Shown here piece after piece: positions 28,420 through 39,042 of a DNA stretch of 64,000 bases. The stretch is from JAPSGM01 sp963777045. Lineage in GTDB: Bacteria; Chloroflexota; Limnocylindria; QHBO01. A program made the translations under genes and the position numbers. The notes beneath the pieces were generated by a model that did no database searches, was not told the origin of the DNA, and saw only the letters and a program-made list of their open reading frames with translations. The stretch covers positions 1 to 64,000 of the forward strand of contig CAVZPD010000022.1 in the NCBI GenBank assembly GCA_963777045.1, written 5' to 3'. Position 1 is the stretch's first letter, and every line of letters starts with the position of its first letter.

Positions 28420-29435
28420 TCGCCTCCCGTCGTGCCGTTGCCGTCACGGTCGGGCCAGATGCTGATGTGGTCGTCCTCGAGCACGACCCGCACGCGACGG
28501 TGGAGCCGCAGCGCCTCGACGTGCGCGGGCGGCAGCTGGAGGCGCCCGACGCGGTCGAGCACGGCGTAGTCCTCCGCGATGACGTGGTGCTCGCCCGCCT
28601 CGCTGACGGCGGAGCGTCGCAGCGTCTCGGTGCTCGTCCGCCCATCGCGGATGGCGATGGTACGGCTCACCCGCTCGCTGACCAGCGGGTCGTGGGTCAC
28701 CACCACGATGGTGACCCCCAGCTCCCGGTTCACCTTGCGCAGCAGGTCGAACACCTGCTGCGCCGTCTCGGAGTCGAGCTCGCCGGTCGGCTCGTCGGCC
28801 AGGATCACGGCGGGGCGGTTGGCGAGCGCGACCGCGATGGCGACGCGCTGCTGCTCGCCGCCCGAGAGCCGATCCGGGCGGTGCCCGCCGCGCTCGGAGA
28901 GGCCCACCATGCCCAGCAGCTCGTGCGCGCGATGCCGCCGCTCCTCGTTGGGATGCCCCTGCAGCATCATCGGCAGCTCGACGTTCTCGAGCGCCGACAG
29001 GTAGGGGAGCAGGTTGCGGGCGGTCTGCTGCCAGACGAAGCCGATGACGCTGCGCCGGTACTCGGTCCGCTCCTGCGAGCCCATCTCGCCCAGGATGTGC
29101 CCGGCCACCACGGCACGACCGGCCGAGGGAACGTCGAGCCCGGCCAGGATGTTCAGGAGGGTGCTCTTGCCGCTCCCCGACGCGCCGACCAGCGCGATGA
29201 ACTCGCCCTGCTCCACCAGCAGGTCGAGGCCCTGCAGGGCGACGACCTCGAGGTCGGCGACCTTGTAGATCTTGACCAGGTTGTCGCACACGATGAGCGC
29301 CTCGTCGCCGGTCATGCGGCGCAGCCGCTGCGTCGGCATCGGCATGGGGGGAGGCGCGATGCCGCCGGGGCGCTGGTCGACCGGCAGGTCGACGATGTCG
29401 GTCATCGGGTCGCTCATTCGTCCTCCGTTGCTCAT
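28416..29435 (-). CDS. ABC transporter ATP-binding protein with C-terminal AbrB-like tail
   Basis: 339 residues. An N-terminal Met/Pro-rich leader of about 45 is followed by an ABC domain with Walker A GASGSGKST (84-92), signature LSGGEQQRVAIAVAL, Walker B ILADEPTGELD and H-loop VVTHDP. Residues 285-330 (EDYAVLDRVGRLQLPPAHVE, then VRVVLEDDHISIWPD) look like a swapped-hairpin AbrB/SpoVT-type segment, unusual on a LolD-type ATPase. Its start overlaps the stop of the permease gene. Two different ATPases next to two permeases suggest a heteromeric exporter. Confidence 0.9.
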   Translation of the reverse strand: MSNGGRMSDPMTDIVDLPVDQRPGGIAPPPMPMPTQRLRRMTGDEALIVCDNLVKIYKVADLEVVALQGLDLLVEQGEFIALVGASGSGKSTLLNILAGLDVPSAGRAVVAGHILGEMGSQERTEYRRSVIGFVWQQTARNLLPYLSALENVELPMMLQGHPNEERRHRAHELLGMVGLSERGGHRPDRLSGGEQQRVAIAVALANRPAVILADEPTGELDSETAQQVFDLLRKVNRELGVTIVVVTHDPLVSERVSRTIAIRDGRTSTETLRRSAVSEAGEHHVIAEDYAVLDRVGRLQLPPAHVEALRLHRRVRVVLEDDHISIWPDRDGNGTTGGE

Positions 29436-32251
29436 CAATCGTCGCCGATCCGCAGCGCGTCCGCTGCCCTGGTACGCCTCGAGAGCCAGGTCGAGAGGCC
29501 GATGGCGGCCGATACCACCAGCAGCAGGGCGAGGCTCATCAAGAGGATCGGTGCCCACTCGATGGTGAGACCCAGCTCTCGATCGCTGCCGGCGAAGGCG
29601 GAGAGGCCGAGCGACGGCGTGAGCAGGATCGCCACGCCGATGCCGAGCAGGACGCCGGGGATCAGCGCGATGAGGACCGGGGGAGCGTGCTCGACCACGG
29701 TGAGCTGCAGCGCCTGGCGGGCGCTCAGGCCCAGCGTGCGCAGGAAGGCGAGGTCGCGCGTGCGCGCCGCCGCCGAGAGCGTCAGCGCGGCCATGACCGT
29801 CAGCGCGGTGTACGCCGCGGCGACGGCGAGCGCTCCGGCGAACCCGATCACGACTGCGGCGACCAGCGGTGCCTGGCGCAGCTCCTCGTAGGCGGCATGA
29901 CGGCTGGTCATCTGCCCCAGCGCCAGCTGGTCGCCGACGAGCTGGCGCAGCCCGCGCTCGGAGCTGGCGGGTCCCTTGACCAGGAGCTGGTTCGGCTCGA
30001 GCGTCTGGTTGACGTAGGCGCCCTGCACCAGGTCGAGCGGCGCGATGACGAAGGCGGATTCGGCGGGCAGCGCCACGAAGTCGAGCCGCTCCTGCACGTC
30101 GACGAAGGTCATCTCCTGCCCGGCGACGGTCACCGTGAAGGTATTGCCCGGCCCGATGGGCACGCTCGCCGCGGGCAGCCGCCGCGAGAGGATGGCCGGG
30201 ATCGGCGACTCCGGCGTGCCGAGCGGCGGCGATCCCTCGACGCGCGTGAAGGCGCGCGGCAGCGCCGGGTCGATGGGCGAGCCGGCGGTCACATCGGCGT
30301 ACGCATCCGCCTCGAGGGCGTAGAAGAGGATCGAGCCGCGCTGGTTCTCGGTCGAGGCGAAGCGTGCCTGGCGGTCGATGTAGGCGCCAGCCACTGCCTG
30401 GATCCCGGAGACCTGCATCGGATCGAGGCGATCGACCGGCCCACCACCGATGCGCTCGATGCGGAAGTCCGCCCCCAGGTTCTCCCACGAGGCGACCTGC
30501 TGGCCGCGATCGACGGTGGTGGTGACGACCGATGCGAAGGCGCCGAAGGCGGCGGTCAGCATGAGCACCAGCAGCGGCAGGTTGGCGACCGCGGGGTGGC
30601 GACCCACCGAGCGCAGCCCGAGCACCGGCACCAGGTCGCGTCGCCGAGCCGCCAACCAGGCGAGGATGCGGATCGGGACGGGGTAGAGGCGCATCGCGAC
30701 GATGCCGACCGCCAACCCGGCCAGCGCAGGCGTGGCCGCCAGCAGCGGATCGAAGGTGGTCGTTGCGCCCTCCTGGCTGGTGAGGCCACGCTGCTGGAGC
30801 AGGAAGACGCCGCCGACGGCCAGCAGCACCGCCGTTCCCTCGAGGACGAGGCGCCGGGGCGACGGCCGCAGCACCGGAACCTCGTCGGCGTGCAGCTCGC
30901 GCAGCGGGCGTCGTGCGGCCGGCCAGGTGGCGACCACCAGCGCCCCCACGGCGCCCACGCCGACCGCCAGCGCCAGCGGCACCGAGGCGGGGCTGGCCCG
31001 GCCGGGGACGAGCAGCACGGCCGCACCGATCCCGGCCAGGACGGCGAGGCCGACCAGCAGCACCGCCTCCCAGAGCTGCGCACCGAGGATGACGAATGAG
31101 GAGCCGCCCCTGCCACGGGTCAGGGCGATCGCCGCGCGCCGGCGGTTGACGATGAGGATCCCGAGCATGCCGACCGCCGCGCCGGCGAGCACCAGCGGAC
31201 CGATGGCGGCGACCGAGAGCGCGGCCTCGGACGCCGACCGCTGCGCGAGGTACCCCTGGAGCAGCGCCACCAGGTCCGACCGGAAGACGGGGATGTTGCC
31301 GATCGCGCCGGCCGTCGCGGAGCCAGTGAAGCGCGCCTGGATCCGGCGCAGGTCGACGATGAGCTGGTCGACGCCCATGGCGTCCACCTGGCCCGGCTCG
31401 ATGAAGAATCGCCAGTCCTGGGCAAACTCGAGCCCGGACGCGGCGAGGTCGTCGAACGCCTCGGCGGCGATCAGGCCCGTCAGGAACGCGACGGGGTTGT
31501 CGTCGGAGCCACCCAGCTGCAGCACCTGGAGCGACCGGTCCTCGTACCAGGCCTGGTTGTCGGGGTCGGTCACCCGGTAGGTCCCGACCACCTCGACCTC
31601 GGCGAGCAGCGGGATGGCGAACGGGCGTCGTAGCCGGGCGTCGCTGCCGTCGGCGTCGACGGTGAGCAGGTCGCCCACCTCGACGCCCGAAGCTGCCGCG
31701 GCCTGGTCCGAGATGGCGATCTCGAAGCGCGGCGGCTCCTCCGGCGGCTCGTAGTCGTCGCCCGCGAAGCCGTACTCGGGTGGCGGCAGGGCCTGGTCGC
31801 GTCCGACCGGCATCCGGCCCTCGGTCAGCTCGATCTGTCCGTCGAGGTGGTCCTGGTAGCGGAAGCGGACGAAGGTATGGGTGTAGGTCAGGTTCGGGGC
31901 ATCGGTCACGGTGAAGCGGATCGACTCGGTCGAGATGGCCGTGTCGGCGATGAGGGTCCGCACGTCCTCGGGCAGCTGATCGAGGAAGGCGGCCTGCTGG
32001 GTGGTCATCGCCTCGAGCGAACGGATGCCCGCCAGGCCTGGTGCGACGAGCGAGATCTCGATGTTGCGGTCGGCGGTGCGCGCCGCGGCGAGGTCGTGCT
32101 GCAGGCCGTCCTCGGCGGCGCGGTTCAGCAGGCGCGGGGCGGCCGCGAACAGGAATGCCGTGGCGCCCACCAGGACCAGCACCAGCAGCGCAACGCCCGC
32201 CTCTGAGCGAAGGCGGCGCAGGAGGAAGGCGGCGGCCCAGATTCCTCGCAT
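29435..32251 (-). CDS. FtsX-like ABC permease (MacB-type)
   Basis: An intact 938-residue permease: an N-terminal helix (VALLVLVLVGATAFLFAAAP), a large extracytoplasmic domain to about 310, and FtsX helix bundles about 340-620 and 830-930 (RTRDLAFLRTLGLSARQALQ is the typical coupling motif). It probably moves lipoproteins, peptides or lipids across the envelope using the two downstream ATPases. It begins 4 bp after the preceding permease gene. Substrate unknown. Confidence 0.9.
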   Translation of the reverse strand: MRGIWAAAFLLRRLRSEAGVALLVLVLVGATAFLFAAAPRLLNRAAEDGLQHDLAAARTADRNIEISLVAPGLAGIRSLEAMTTQQAAFLDQLPEDVRTLIADTAISTESIRFTVTDAPNLTYTHTFVRFRYQDHLDGQIELTEGRMPVGRDQALPPPEYGFAGDDYEPPEEPPRFEIAISDQAAAASGVEVGDLLTVDADGSDARLRRPFAIPLLAEVEVVGTYRVTDPDNQAWYEDRSLQVLQLGGSDDNPVAFLTGLIAAEAFDDLAASGLEFAQDWRFFIEPGQVDAMGVDQLIVDLRRIQARFTGSATAGAIGNIPVFRSDLVALLQGYLAQRSASEAALSVAAIGPLVLAGAAVGMLGILIVNRRRAAIALTRGRGGSSFVILGAQLWEAVLLVGLAVLAGIGAAVLLVPGRASPASVPLALAVGVGAVGALVVATWPAARRPLRELHADEVPVLRPSPRRLVLEGTAVLLAVGGVFLLQQRGLTSQEGATTTFDPLLAATPALAGLAVGIVAMRLYPVPIRILAWLAARRRDLVPVLGLRSVGRHPAVANLPLLVLMLTAAFGAFASVVTTTVDRGQQVASWENLGADFRIERIGGGPVDRLDPMQVSGIQAVAGAYIDRQARFASTENQRGSILFYALEADAYADVTAGSPIDPALPRAFTRVEGSPPLGTPESPIPAILSRRLPAASVPIGPGNTFTVTVAGQEMTFVDVQERLDFVALPAESAFVIAPLDLVQGAYVNQTLEPNQLLVKGPASSERGLRQLVGDQLALGQMTSRHAAYEELRQAPLVAAVVIGFAGALAVAAAYTALTVMAALTLSAAARTRDLAFLRTLGLSARQALQLTVVEHAPPVLIALIPGVLLGIGVAILLTPSLGLSAFAGSDRELGLTIEWAPILLMSLALLLVVSAAIGLSTWLSRRTRAADALRIGDD

Positions 32252-32255
32252 GAGG

Positions 32256-35200
32256 TCAGTCCTCTCCCATGCGCAGCACCGATCCGATGCCGATGCGTCG
32301 CAGCACGCGGCCCAGGACGAGCACGGTGACGCCCAGCGCGGCCGTGGTGATCGCTACCAGCAGGCCGATGCTCGCCCACGGAGTACGCACGATCGGCGGC
32401 GGGAAGGGCGTCGCGGCCTGCTGCGTGACGGTGACGAACGGGAGCGCGACCCAGCCGATGAGGAGGCCGAGGCCAACGCCCGCCAGCAGGCTGACGACGA
32501 CGATGGCGGCATTCTCCAGCCAGAGCCAGCCCGAGAGCTGGCCGGATGAGAGGCCGAGGGCGCGCAGCAGCGCGAACTCGGTCCGCCGCTGCCGTGCCGA
32601 GACGGAGGCGCTGACGACGAGCCCGATCGCGGCGAAGAGGCCGGCCACGATGAAGCCCAGCGAGAGCGCGCCGATGATGCCGAGCGCCACCGGATCGGTG
32701 CTCAGCGCCGCGGAGACATCGTCGCGCGCCAAGATGGGTCCCTGGGCGTAGCCACCCCGCTCGACCTGCGCCGCGACCTGTGAGCCCGAGCCCGGCTCGC
32801 TGGCGAGCCACCATTCGGCGGGCTGCTGCGTGCTCTGGGCGGCGGCGTAGCGAATCAGCCCCAGCGTCGACAGGTCGGCAATCGCCAGCGGGCGATCGGG
32901 AGGCTGGGTGGGGAACGAGGCGACCGAGCCGGCGATGAGCAGCTCGCGCAGCAGCCCGTCCAGACGCACCAGGATGTCGTCGCCGACCTCCGTCGACGTT
33001 CCGTCCAGGAAGGCCTGGTTCACGACGACGGGAAGCGAGGCGCCGGCCAGGCCGTCGAGGGAGGAGGCCACGAAGCTCACCGCCGGGGGGCGGGGGAGGC
33101 CGGCCTGCGTCCCGACCAGCTGCGCCGTCACGCCGGAGCCACCCAGCACCAGGGCCCGGCCGTCCACCTGTGCCCCGGCCGCGGCCGTGGTCGGCCCGCC
33201 GTTGCGCAGGACCCACACGTCCCAGCCACCGGCGGTCTCGAGATCCACCTCGCTCCACGGGCCGTCGTCGCCCTCGCTGGTCGCGAGGCCGGACAGCTCG
33301 ACGCGTCCGCCGTTGACGATCCAGTTATCGGGCAGGGCCACGGTGATGTCCACGGCGATCAGCTGCAGCGGCCCGCTGAATGCCCCGCCGATGGCCGCGA
33401 CCGTCTGGTTCGACCGTTCCACGCCGGTATCGAGTGGCACCACGATCTGCTGAACGCCATCGGCAAGCGGCACGGGCTTGGCCGTGAAACGGTGCGTGCC
33501 GCCGTCCGCGTCGCGAAGCACCACCTCGGCACCGACCACGTCGCGCCCGGCGAGCGCGTCAACCTCCTGGGGTGTCGACGTGGGCTCGCCCGTCTGCGGG
33601 TCGAACCCGAAGGCGAAGGCGCTGCTGACGTGCACGAGGGCGTCGATCCGCAGGCGCGCGGGCATGCCATCGAGCGTCACCAGCAGCGGGGCCGGGCGCA
33701 GGTCGGCGAGGGGCTGCAGCAGCGATCCGATCGGACGCCGTTCGAAGGTCGGATCGGAGGCGGACGATCCGCACCGGCCGCCGCCGGGTCGAGCCCGATC
33801 AGCTCGCCCTGCCGGGCGCTGCCCGGCAGGCGCAGCGACTGGCGGTCGACGGGCATGGCCTCGGTCACGCCATCGATGGCCGAGAACGCGGCGTGCAGCG
33901 CCCAGGACGGGACGTTGCCGGCGCCGCCAGGTGCCGTGACGCGCACGTCGCTGCCGACCTGGTAGTCGGCCTGGTCATGCTGCGAGCGGCCCCAGGTATC
34001 GGCGTACGAGATGGCGAAGACGCCCATCGAGACCGCCAGCATCAGCAGGAGCGCTGCGCGGGTGTAGCGCAGCGGGCGGCGCGCGATCTGCTGCGCACCG
34101 AGCGCGCCAACCAGCCGCCGCCCGCGGCGAGTGACAGCCTCTGCGGCCTGGGCCAGCAAGCGGCACCATGCGCAGCGCGAGTACCGCTCCGGCCAGCAGC
34201 CCGATGGCGGGGGCGGCGACCAGCAGCGGGTCAAGACCCAGGCTGCCGTGGACCGACTGCGTGAGCGGCGCGCCGTACAGGCGCAGCTGCCAGAAGCCGA
34301 TGGCGGTCACGGCCAGGAGGGCCATGTCCAGGCCGAGCCGCTGGCCGACGGTTCGCGTCTCGAAGCGAGAGCGAGCGCCCTCCTCCTGCGCGAACGAGCG
34401 GGCGGCGAGGAACGCCGGGACCACCAGCAGCAGGGCCGCGACGAGCGCCGCCGCGCCGGAGACGACGAACGCGGTCGTCGAGAGCTGCGGCGAGACGGTG
34501 ATCTGGACCGCCGCCAGGGGCCCGACCACGTTGAAGAGCTGCAGGGCGACACTCGGCCAGGAATGGAGCCAGGACGGCCGCGGGGAGCGCCAGGACCAGC
34601 GCCTCGGCGAGCGCGATCCCGCCGACCTGCAGCGGACCCGCTCCACGCGATCGCAGCAGCGCCGTGTCGAGGCGTGCGGTGGTCGGCCAGCAGCCCCGCC
34701 ATCAGCACGATGGCGTACGCCGCCAGGATGGCCAGCTGGACGATGAGCAGGAGCACGCCGGTGCGGCTCACCAGCAGCGAGCGGTTCGCCTCCGAGAGGA
34801 TCTGGTCGAGCTGCGTGGACGCCGTCGGGAAGTAGTTGGCGAGCGCGTTCCGCGCCCGCTCGGTGAGCTGCGACACCCGTCCCTGGATGCCGCCGACCTG
34901 CTCGAGCTCGATCTCGCCGAAGCGCGGGAAGGCGTGCCAGGTGAGGCGCACGTCGCCCTGTGCGACGCGGGTCGTCAGGCTCTCGGGCGTGGCGATCAGC
35001 GGCCCGAAGGTGCGAAACGAGGCGCTCTCGCTGGCGCCGCTGGGCGAGGCCTCGCCCCACCAGAAGGGGTCCTCCACATCGTCCACGCGGAAGACGCCGG
35101 CAATCGCGATGTCGACCGTGCGCGACTCGTCGCTGCGGTTCGTGAGGCGCAGGACATCCCCGACCGACCAGCCCAGCTCCGCGGCGACGGGCTCCGCGAC

Positions 35201-35659
35201 GGCCACGTTGACGGGACGATCGTCGGGACCGGTCGCCGGCCACGAGCCCTCGAGCATGGTCGTGTGCTCGACGATGCCATCCGAGAAGCCAATCGTCGCC
35301 AGGTCGCGCACCCGCCCCGTCGGCTGGTCGGGAAGTGCGAACGTGTCGGACCGGGCGCTGCGATCCAGCTCGACCGGGAGGCTGCCAAGGGCGCCACCCA
35401 CCTGGCGCTCGACCTCCGCGTTGGCGAGGTCGACCTGGTCCACGGGAACGCGGGCGGTGATCTCGACGTTGACGTCGGTGGGCGAGGCATCGGCCAGGAC
35501 TCGACGGAGGCCCGCCAGTGACACCGCATCCGAATAGACAGGTCCGGCGGCGAGCAACGTTGCGGCGAGGAGGGTGATGAGCCACGCCGCCGCGACGATC
35601 GGCCAGTCCGCGCGCATGCGCTGCAGGCTCACCCGCCACGCAGCGAGCGACGACAGCAA
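32256..35659 (-). CDS. FtsX-like ABC permease (four frameshifts)
   Basis: Reconstructed as one permease of about 1,130 residues. The N-terminus MLSSLAAWRVSLQRMRADWP and a TM helix open in one frame, which breaks near 34690, 34565, 34165 and 33755. The final 474-codon segment carries the FtsX coupling motif RRTEFALLRALGLSSGQLSG and ends IGSVLRMGED. Each break is a single-base slip and every segment matches the paralogous permease downstream, so I treat it as one gene. The gap to 35758 is short. It is the first gene of the exporter operon. Confidence 0.85.
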
Positions 35660-35757
35660 AGGGGGCGCACTCCTGTGGGGGTCCGACTAGTAACTACATC
35701 TTGCCCCAGTCACGAGTTCACCGTCGGAGGAGTGCGGCACCAACGTGCGAGCTCTTC

Positions 35758-37368
35758 CTACGGCTCCGCCGCGTCGGCTGGCTCCATCACGAGCGCCTCG
35801 TTCGCCTCGAGCTCGACCTCGTTCCGGTAGGTTCGCCCCTCGGCGGTGTTCGTCGCGGAGAGCAGCACGCGGCCAGCCGAGAGGTCCGCCGGGAGGACGA
35901 GGCGTCCGGGGGTCGCCCCCAGGTTCAGGGCCATGAGGAGCTCGCGGCCGGCGTGGGAACGACGGTAGGCCAGCACGTTGCCGGTCGCGACGACAGGACG
36001 GTAATCGCCTACCGCGAGGGCCGGTTCGGCGCGGCGCAGGTCGATCAGCCGGCGGTGCAGCATCAGCATCGAGGCCGGCTCGCCGCGCTGCTTCTCGACG
36101 CTGCGCGCGCGGTTGTCATCGCCGACCGGAAGCCAGGGCGTGCCGCTGCTGAAGCCGCCGGTGGGAGAGCCATCCCAGGGCATGGGCGTCCGCTCCGGAT
36201 CTCGTCCGAGCCCACGACCGGGCTCGTTCTCCTCTCGGACGTCCACCACCCGGTCGGCAGGAATTTCGGCGTTGCGCAGGCCCAGCTCTTCGCCGTAGTA
36301 CAGCGTTGGCGTGCCGCGCAGCGTGAGCAGCAGGACGGCTGCCACGCGCGCCTGCTCGTCGCCGATGCGGCTGGCGACGCGCGGCTTGTCGTGGTTGCCC
36401 AGCACCCAGTTCGGCCATGCGTCGTCGGGCAGCGCCCCTTCGTAGCGATCGACCACGACCTCGATCTCGCGCGCGTCCCACGGGGTGGTGATGAGGTGGA
36501 AGTTGAAGGGCAGCTGTGCCCCGCGGCCCTCGCGACCGTAGTAGTCGACCAGGCGGTCGACCGGCAGGTAGATCTCGCCGATGAGGAGGCGCTCGCCGTA
36601 CTCCTCCAGGACCGCGCGCATCTCGGCGACCACCTCGTGCACCTCCGGCTGGTCGACCGAGAAGGCGTGGATCAGCCTGCGGTAGTCGGCCATTCCCTCA
36701 CGGAATTCGGGGTTCGGTGGCTCGTCCCGGAAGTGCTCGTCCTTGAGCATGTGCCACATGACGTCGACCCGGAAGCCGTCGACACCGCGGTCGAGCCAGA
36801 AACGCATGGCGTCGAAGACGGCGTGGCGGACGTCAGGGTTTCGCCAGTTCAGGTCCGGCTGCTCCGGGGCGAAGGCGTGGTAGTAGTACTGGCCGCTTGC
36901 CTCGTCCAACTGCCAGGCCGATCCGCCGAACTCGCTGATCCAGTTGTTGGGTGGACCGCCATCGCGACCGGGGTCTCGCCACAGGTACCAGTCCCGCTTC
37001 GGCGACTCCCGGGAGTCTCGCGACTCGACGAACCACGGATGCTGATCGGAGGTGTGGTTCGGGACCAGGTCGAGGATGACGCGCAGCGAACGCTGGTGGG
37101 CATCGGCGAGGAGGGCATCGAAGTCGTCCATCGACCCGAAGATCGGCTCCACGCCGGTGTAGTCGGCCACGTCGTAGCCGCCGTCGACCATCGGCGAAGG
37201 GAAGAAGGGCGTGATCCAGATGGCATCGATGCCGAGCCACGAGAGGTAGTCGAGCCGTGAACGGATGCCGGCCAGGTCGCCGACGCCGTCGCCATCGGCA
37301 TCGGCCAGGCTCCTGATGTAGACCTCGTAGACGATGCCGTGCTGCCACCAGCGGTGCCGATCGGTCAT
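35758..37368 (-). CDS. GH13 alpha-glucosidase (oligo-1,6-glucosidase/trehalose-type)
   Basis: A complete 536-residue GH13 enzyme: WWQHGIVYEVYIRSLADADG at the N-terminus, LVPNHTSDQHPWF, nucleophile Asp202 (GFRVDV), acid/base Glu265 (GEIYLP) and transition-state Asp327 (LGNHDKPR). It resembles bacterial alpha-glucosidases that hydrolyse short alpha-linked oligosaccharides. No signal peptide, so it is cytoplasmic. Its start overlaps the stop of the second GH13 gene (ATGA); both act on glucans or trehalose-related sugars. Confidence 0.93.
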   Translation of the reverse strand: MTDRHRWWQHGIVYEVYIRSLADADGDGVGDLAGIRSRLDYLSWLGIDAIWITPFFPSPMVDGGYDVADYTGVEPIFGSMDDFDALLADAHQRSLRVILDLVPNHTSDQHPWFVESRDSRESPKRDWYLWRDPGRDGGPPNNWISEFGGSAWQLDEASGQYYYHAFAPEQPDLNWRNPDVRHAVFDAMRFWLDRGVDGFRVDVMWHMLKDEHFRDEPPNPEFREGMADYRRLIHAFSVDQPEVHEVVAEMRAVLEEYGERLLIGEIYLPVDRLVDYYGREGRGAQLPFNFHLITTPWDAREIEVVVDRYEGALPDDAWPNWVLGNHDKPRVASRIGDEQARVAAVLLLTLRGTPTLYYGEELGLRNAEIPADRVVDVREENEPGRGLGRDPERTPMPWDGSPTGGFSSGTPWLPVGDDNRARSVEKQRGEPASMLMLHRRLIDLRRAEPALAVGDYRPVVATGNVLAYRRSHAGRELLMALNLGATPGRLVLPADLSAGRVLLSATNTAEGRTYRNEVELEANEALVMEPADAAEP

Positions 37369-39026
37369 GGGCGCCGGCCCTCGGCGCGGGCCGGACGGAG
37401 CCAGCGGAAGCCGTAGGCGTCCAGCGCGATCTCGGGCTCATCGACCGGCGACTCGTTCCCGTTCTCGGTCAGCAGGTCGCGGAGCGGACCCGCGAAGTCG
37501 TCCCCGAACGCGTCGCGCGGAACCTTGACGGGCCGGTCCGAGAGGTTGTGCAGGGCCAGCACGCCACCGCCCGCCTCTCCCATCGCGACGCGGCACAGCA
37601 CGCGATCGTCGACCAGCGAGCGCACCTCCGGTGCGCCGGTGATGAGCTCCTGGTTGGCCTTGCGTACACGGATCAACCCTGCCAGCCAGTTGAAGAGCGA
37701 GTCGTGGCGGCGTTCCTGGTCCCGCACGTTCACCTGCTCGTACGAGAACGGCCCCTCGCCGATGACCGGCACCTTGAGATCCTCGGGATCGGCACGCGAG
37801 AAGCCGCCGTTCCGCTCGGCGGTCCACTGCATCGCCGTCCGCACCGCTTTGCGTTCGGGCAGGTCCTGATCGTCGCCCATGCCGATCTCGTCGCCGTAGA
37901 CGATCACCGGTGGTCCCGGCAACGCCATCAGGATGGAGAACGCCAGCCGCAGGCGGCGCTGGTCGTTGCCGAGCATCGGCGCCAGCCGTCGGCGGATGCC
38001 GCGATCGAAGATGCGCATCTGCGGCTCGGGGGCGAAGGCGTCCATTACCTCGCTTCGCTCCTTGCCGTTCAGTCGCTGCAGGTCCACCTCGTCGAGGTTG
38101 CGCAGGAAGTTGGCCCAGACCGCGTCCGGTGGGTGCGGCAGCGCCCCGATGGCGTCCACGATGGGCTTCGCCCGGCCGCGCGCCATGGAGAGGAAGAAGT
38201 GGCCGTTCAGCATGAAGTTGAAGAGGAGCTGCAGGGCGTCGTCGCCCATCAGCGGCCGCAGCTTCTCAGGCACGAGGTCCGCCTCGCCGATGAGCACCGC
38301 ATCGCCGTCCGCCGCCAGCAGGTGGCGCCGGTACTCGCGCAGGATGTCGACCGGGTCGTTCGGGCCGTCGGGCAACGGCGGGTGGATCAGGTGCGGTGCG
38401 GCGTCGACGCGGAAACCGGACACGCCCAGGCGGGACCAGAACGAGATGATGTGGCGAACCTCGTCGCGGACATCGGGGTTGAAGTGGTTGAGCGCCGGCT
38501 GGAATGGGTAGAACTGGTGGTAGTAGAAGCTGCCGGCCATCTCGTCCCAGGTCCAGACGCTCGGGACGCGGTCGGGAAAGATCGACGCCGGTTGGTCCTC
38601 GAGGGGTGGGGGAGCGTCGTTCCAGACGTAGTAGTCGCGATAGCGGTTGGGACGCCGGCGGCGGGCAGCCCTGAACCACGGGTGCCGGTCGGAGGTGTGG
38701 TTGACGACGAGGTCAACCAGCACGCGGATGCCATGCAGCTGCGCCTCGGCCAGGAGGTCCATGAAGTCGCCGAAGGTGCCGAAGCGGGGATCGATCGCGT
38801 AGTAGTCGGTGATGTCGTAGCCGTTGTCGCGGTTCTCGGTCGCGTAGAACGGCAGCAGCCAGAGACAGTTCACGCCGAGGCGGCTCAGGTAGCCGATCGA
38901 CTCCGCGACGCCCTGGAGGTCGCCACGCCCGTCGCCGTTCGAGTCGCGGAAGCTTCCGACGTCGACGGCGTAGATGACGGCGTGGCGATGCCAATGCGTG
39001 CCCGATGGGGGGGTGAGCTGAGCCAT
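37365..39026 (-). CDS. GH13 trehalose-synthase-like enzyme with altered NHD motif
   Basis: 553 residues. TreS-like features: YAVDVGSFRDSNGDGRGDLQ, LWLLPFYATENRDNGYDIT, VVNHTSDRHPWF, nucleophile Asp208 (GFRVDAAP) and acid/base Glu248 (GEADLV). The third motif, normally FLRNHDEL, reads FLRNLDEV: the substrate-binding His is Leu311 while the catalytic Asp312 is kept. That may change specificity or slow the reaction. It is cytoplasmic (no signal), and the stop of a short upstream ORF lies 16 bp before its ATG. It forms a pair with the alpha-glucosidase. Confidence 0.88.
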   Translation of the reverse strand: MAQLTPPSGTHWHRHAVIYAVDVGSFRDSNGDGRGDLQGVAESIGYLSRLGVNCLWLLPFYATENRDNGYDITDYYAIDPRFGTFGDFMDLLAEAQLHGIRVLVDLVVNHTSDRHPWFRAARRRRPNRYRDYYVWNDAPPPLEDQPASIFPDRVPSVWTWDEMAGSFYYHQFYPFQPALNHFNPDVRDEVRHIISFWSRLGVSGFRVDAAPHLIHPPLPDGPNDPVDILREYRRHLLAADGDAVLIGEADLVPEKLRPLMGDDALQLLFNFMLNGHFFLSMARGRAKPIVDAIGALPHPPDAVWANFLRNLDEVDLQRLNGKERSEVMDAFAPEPQMRIFDRGIRRRLAPMLGNDQRRLRLAFSILMALPGPPVIVYGDEIGMGDDQDLPERKAVRTAMQWTAERNGGFSRADPEDLKVPVIGEGPFSYEQVNVRDQERRHDSLFNWLAGLIRVRKANQELITGAPEVRSLVDDRVLCRVAMGEAGGGVLALHNLSDRPVKVPRDAFGDDFAGPLRDLLTENGNESPVDEPEIALDAYGFRWLRPARAEGRRP

Positions 39027-39042
39027 TAAGCGGGGGAGACCC

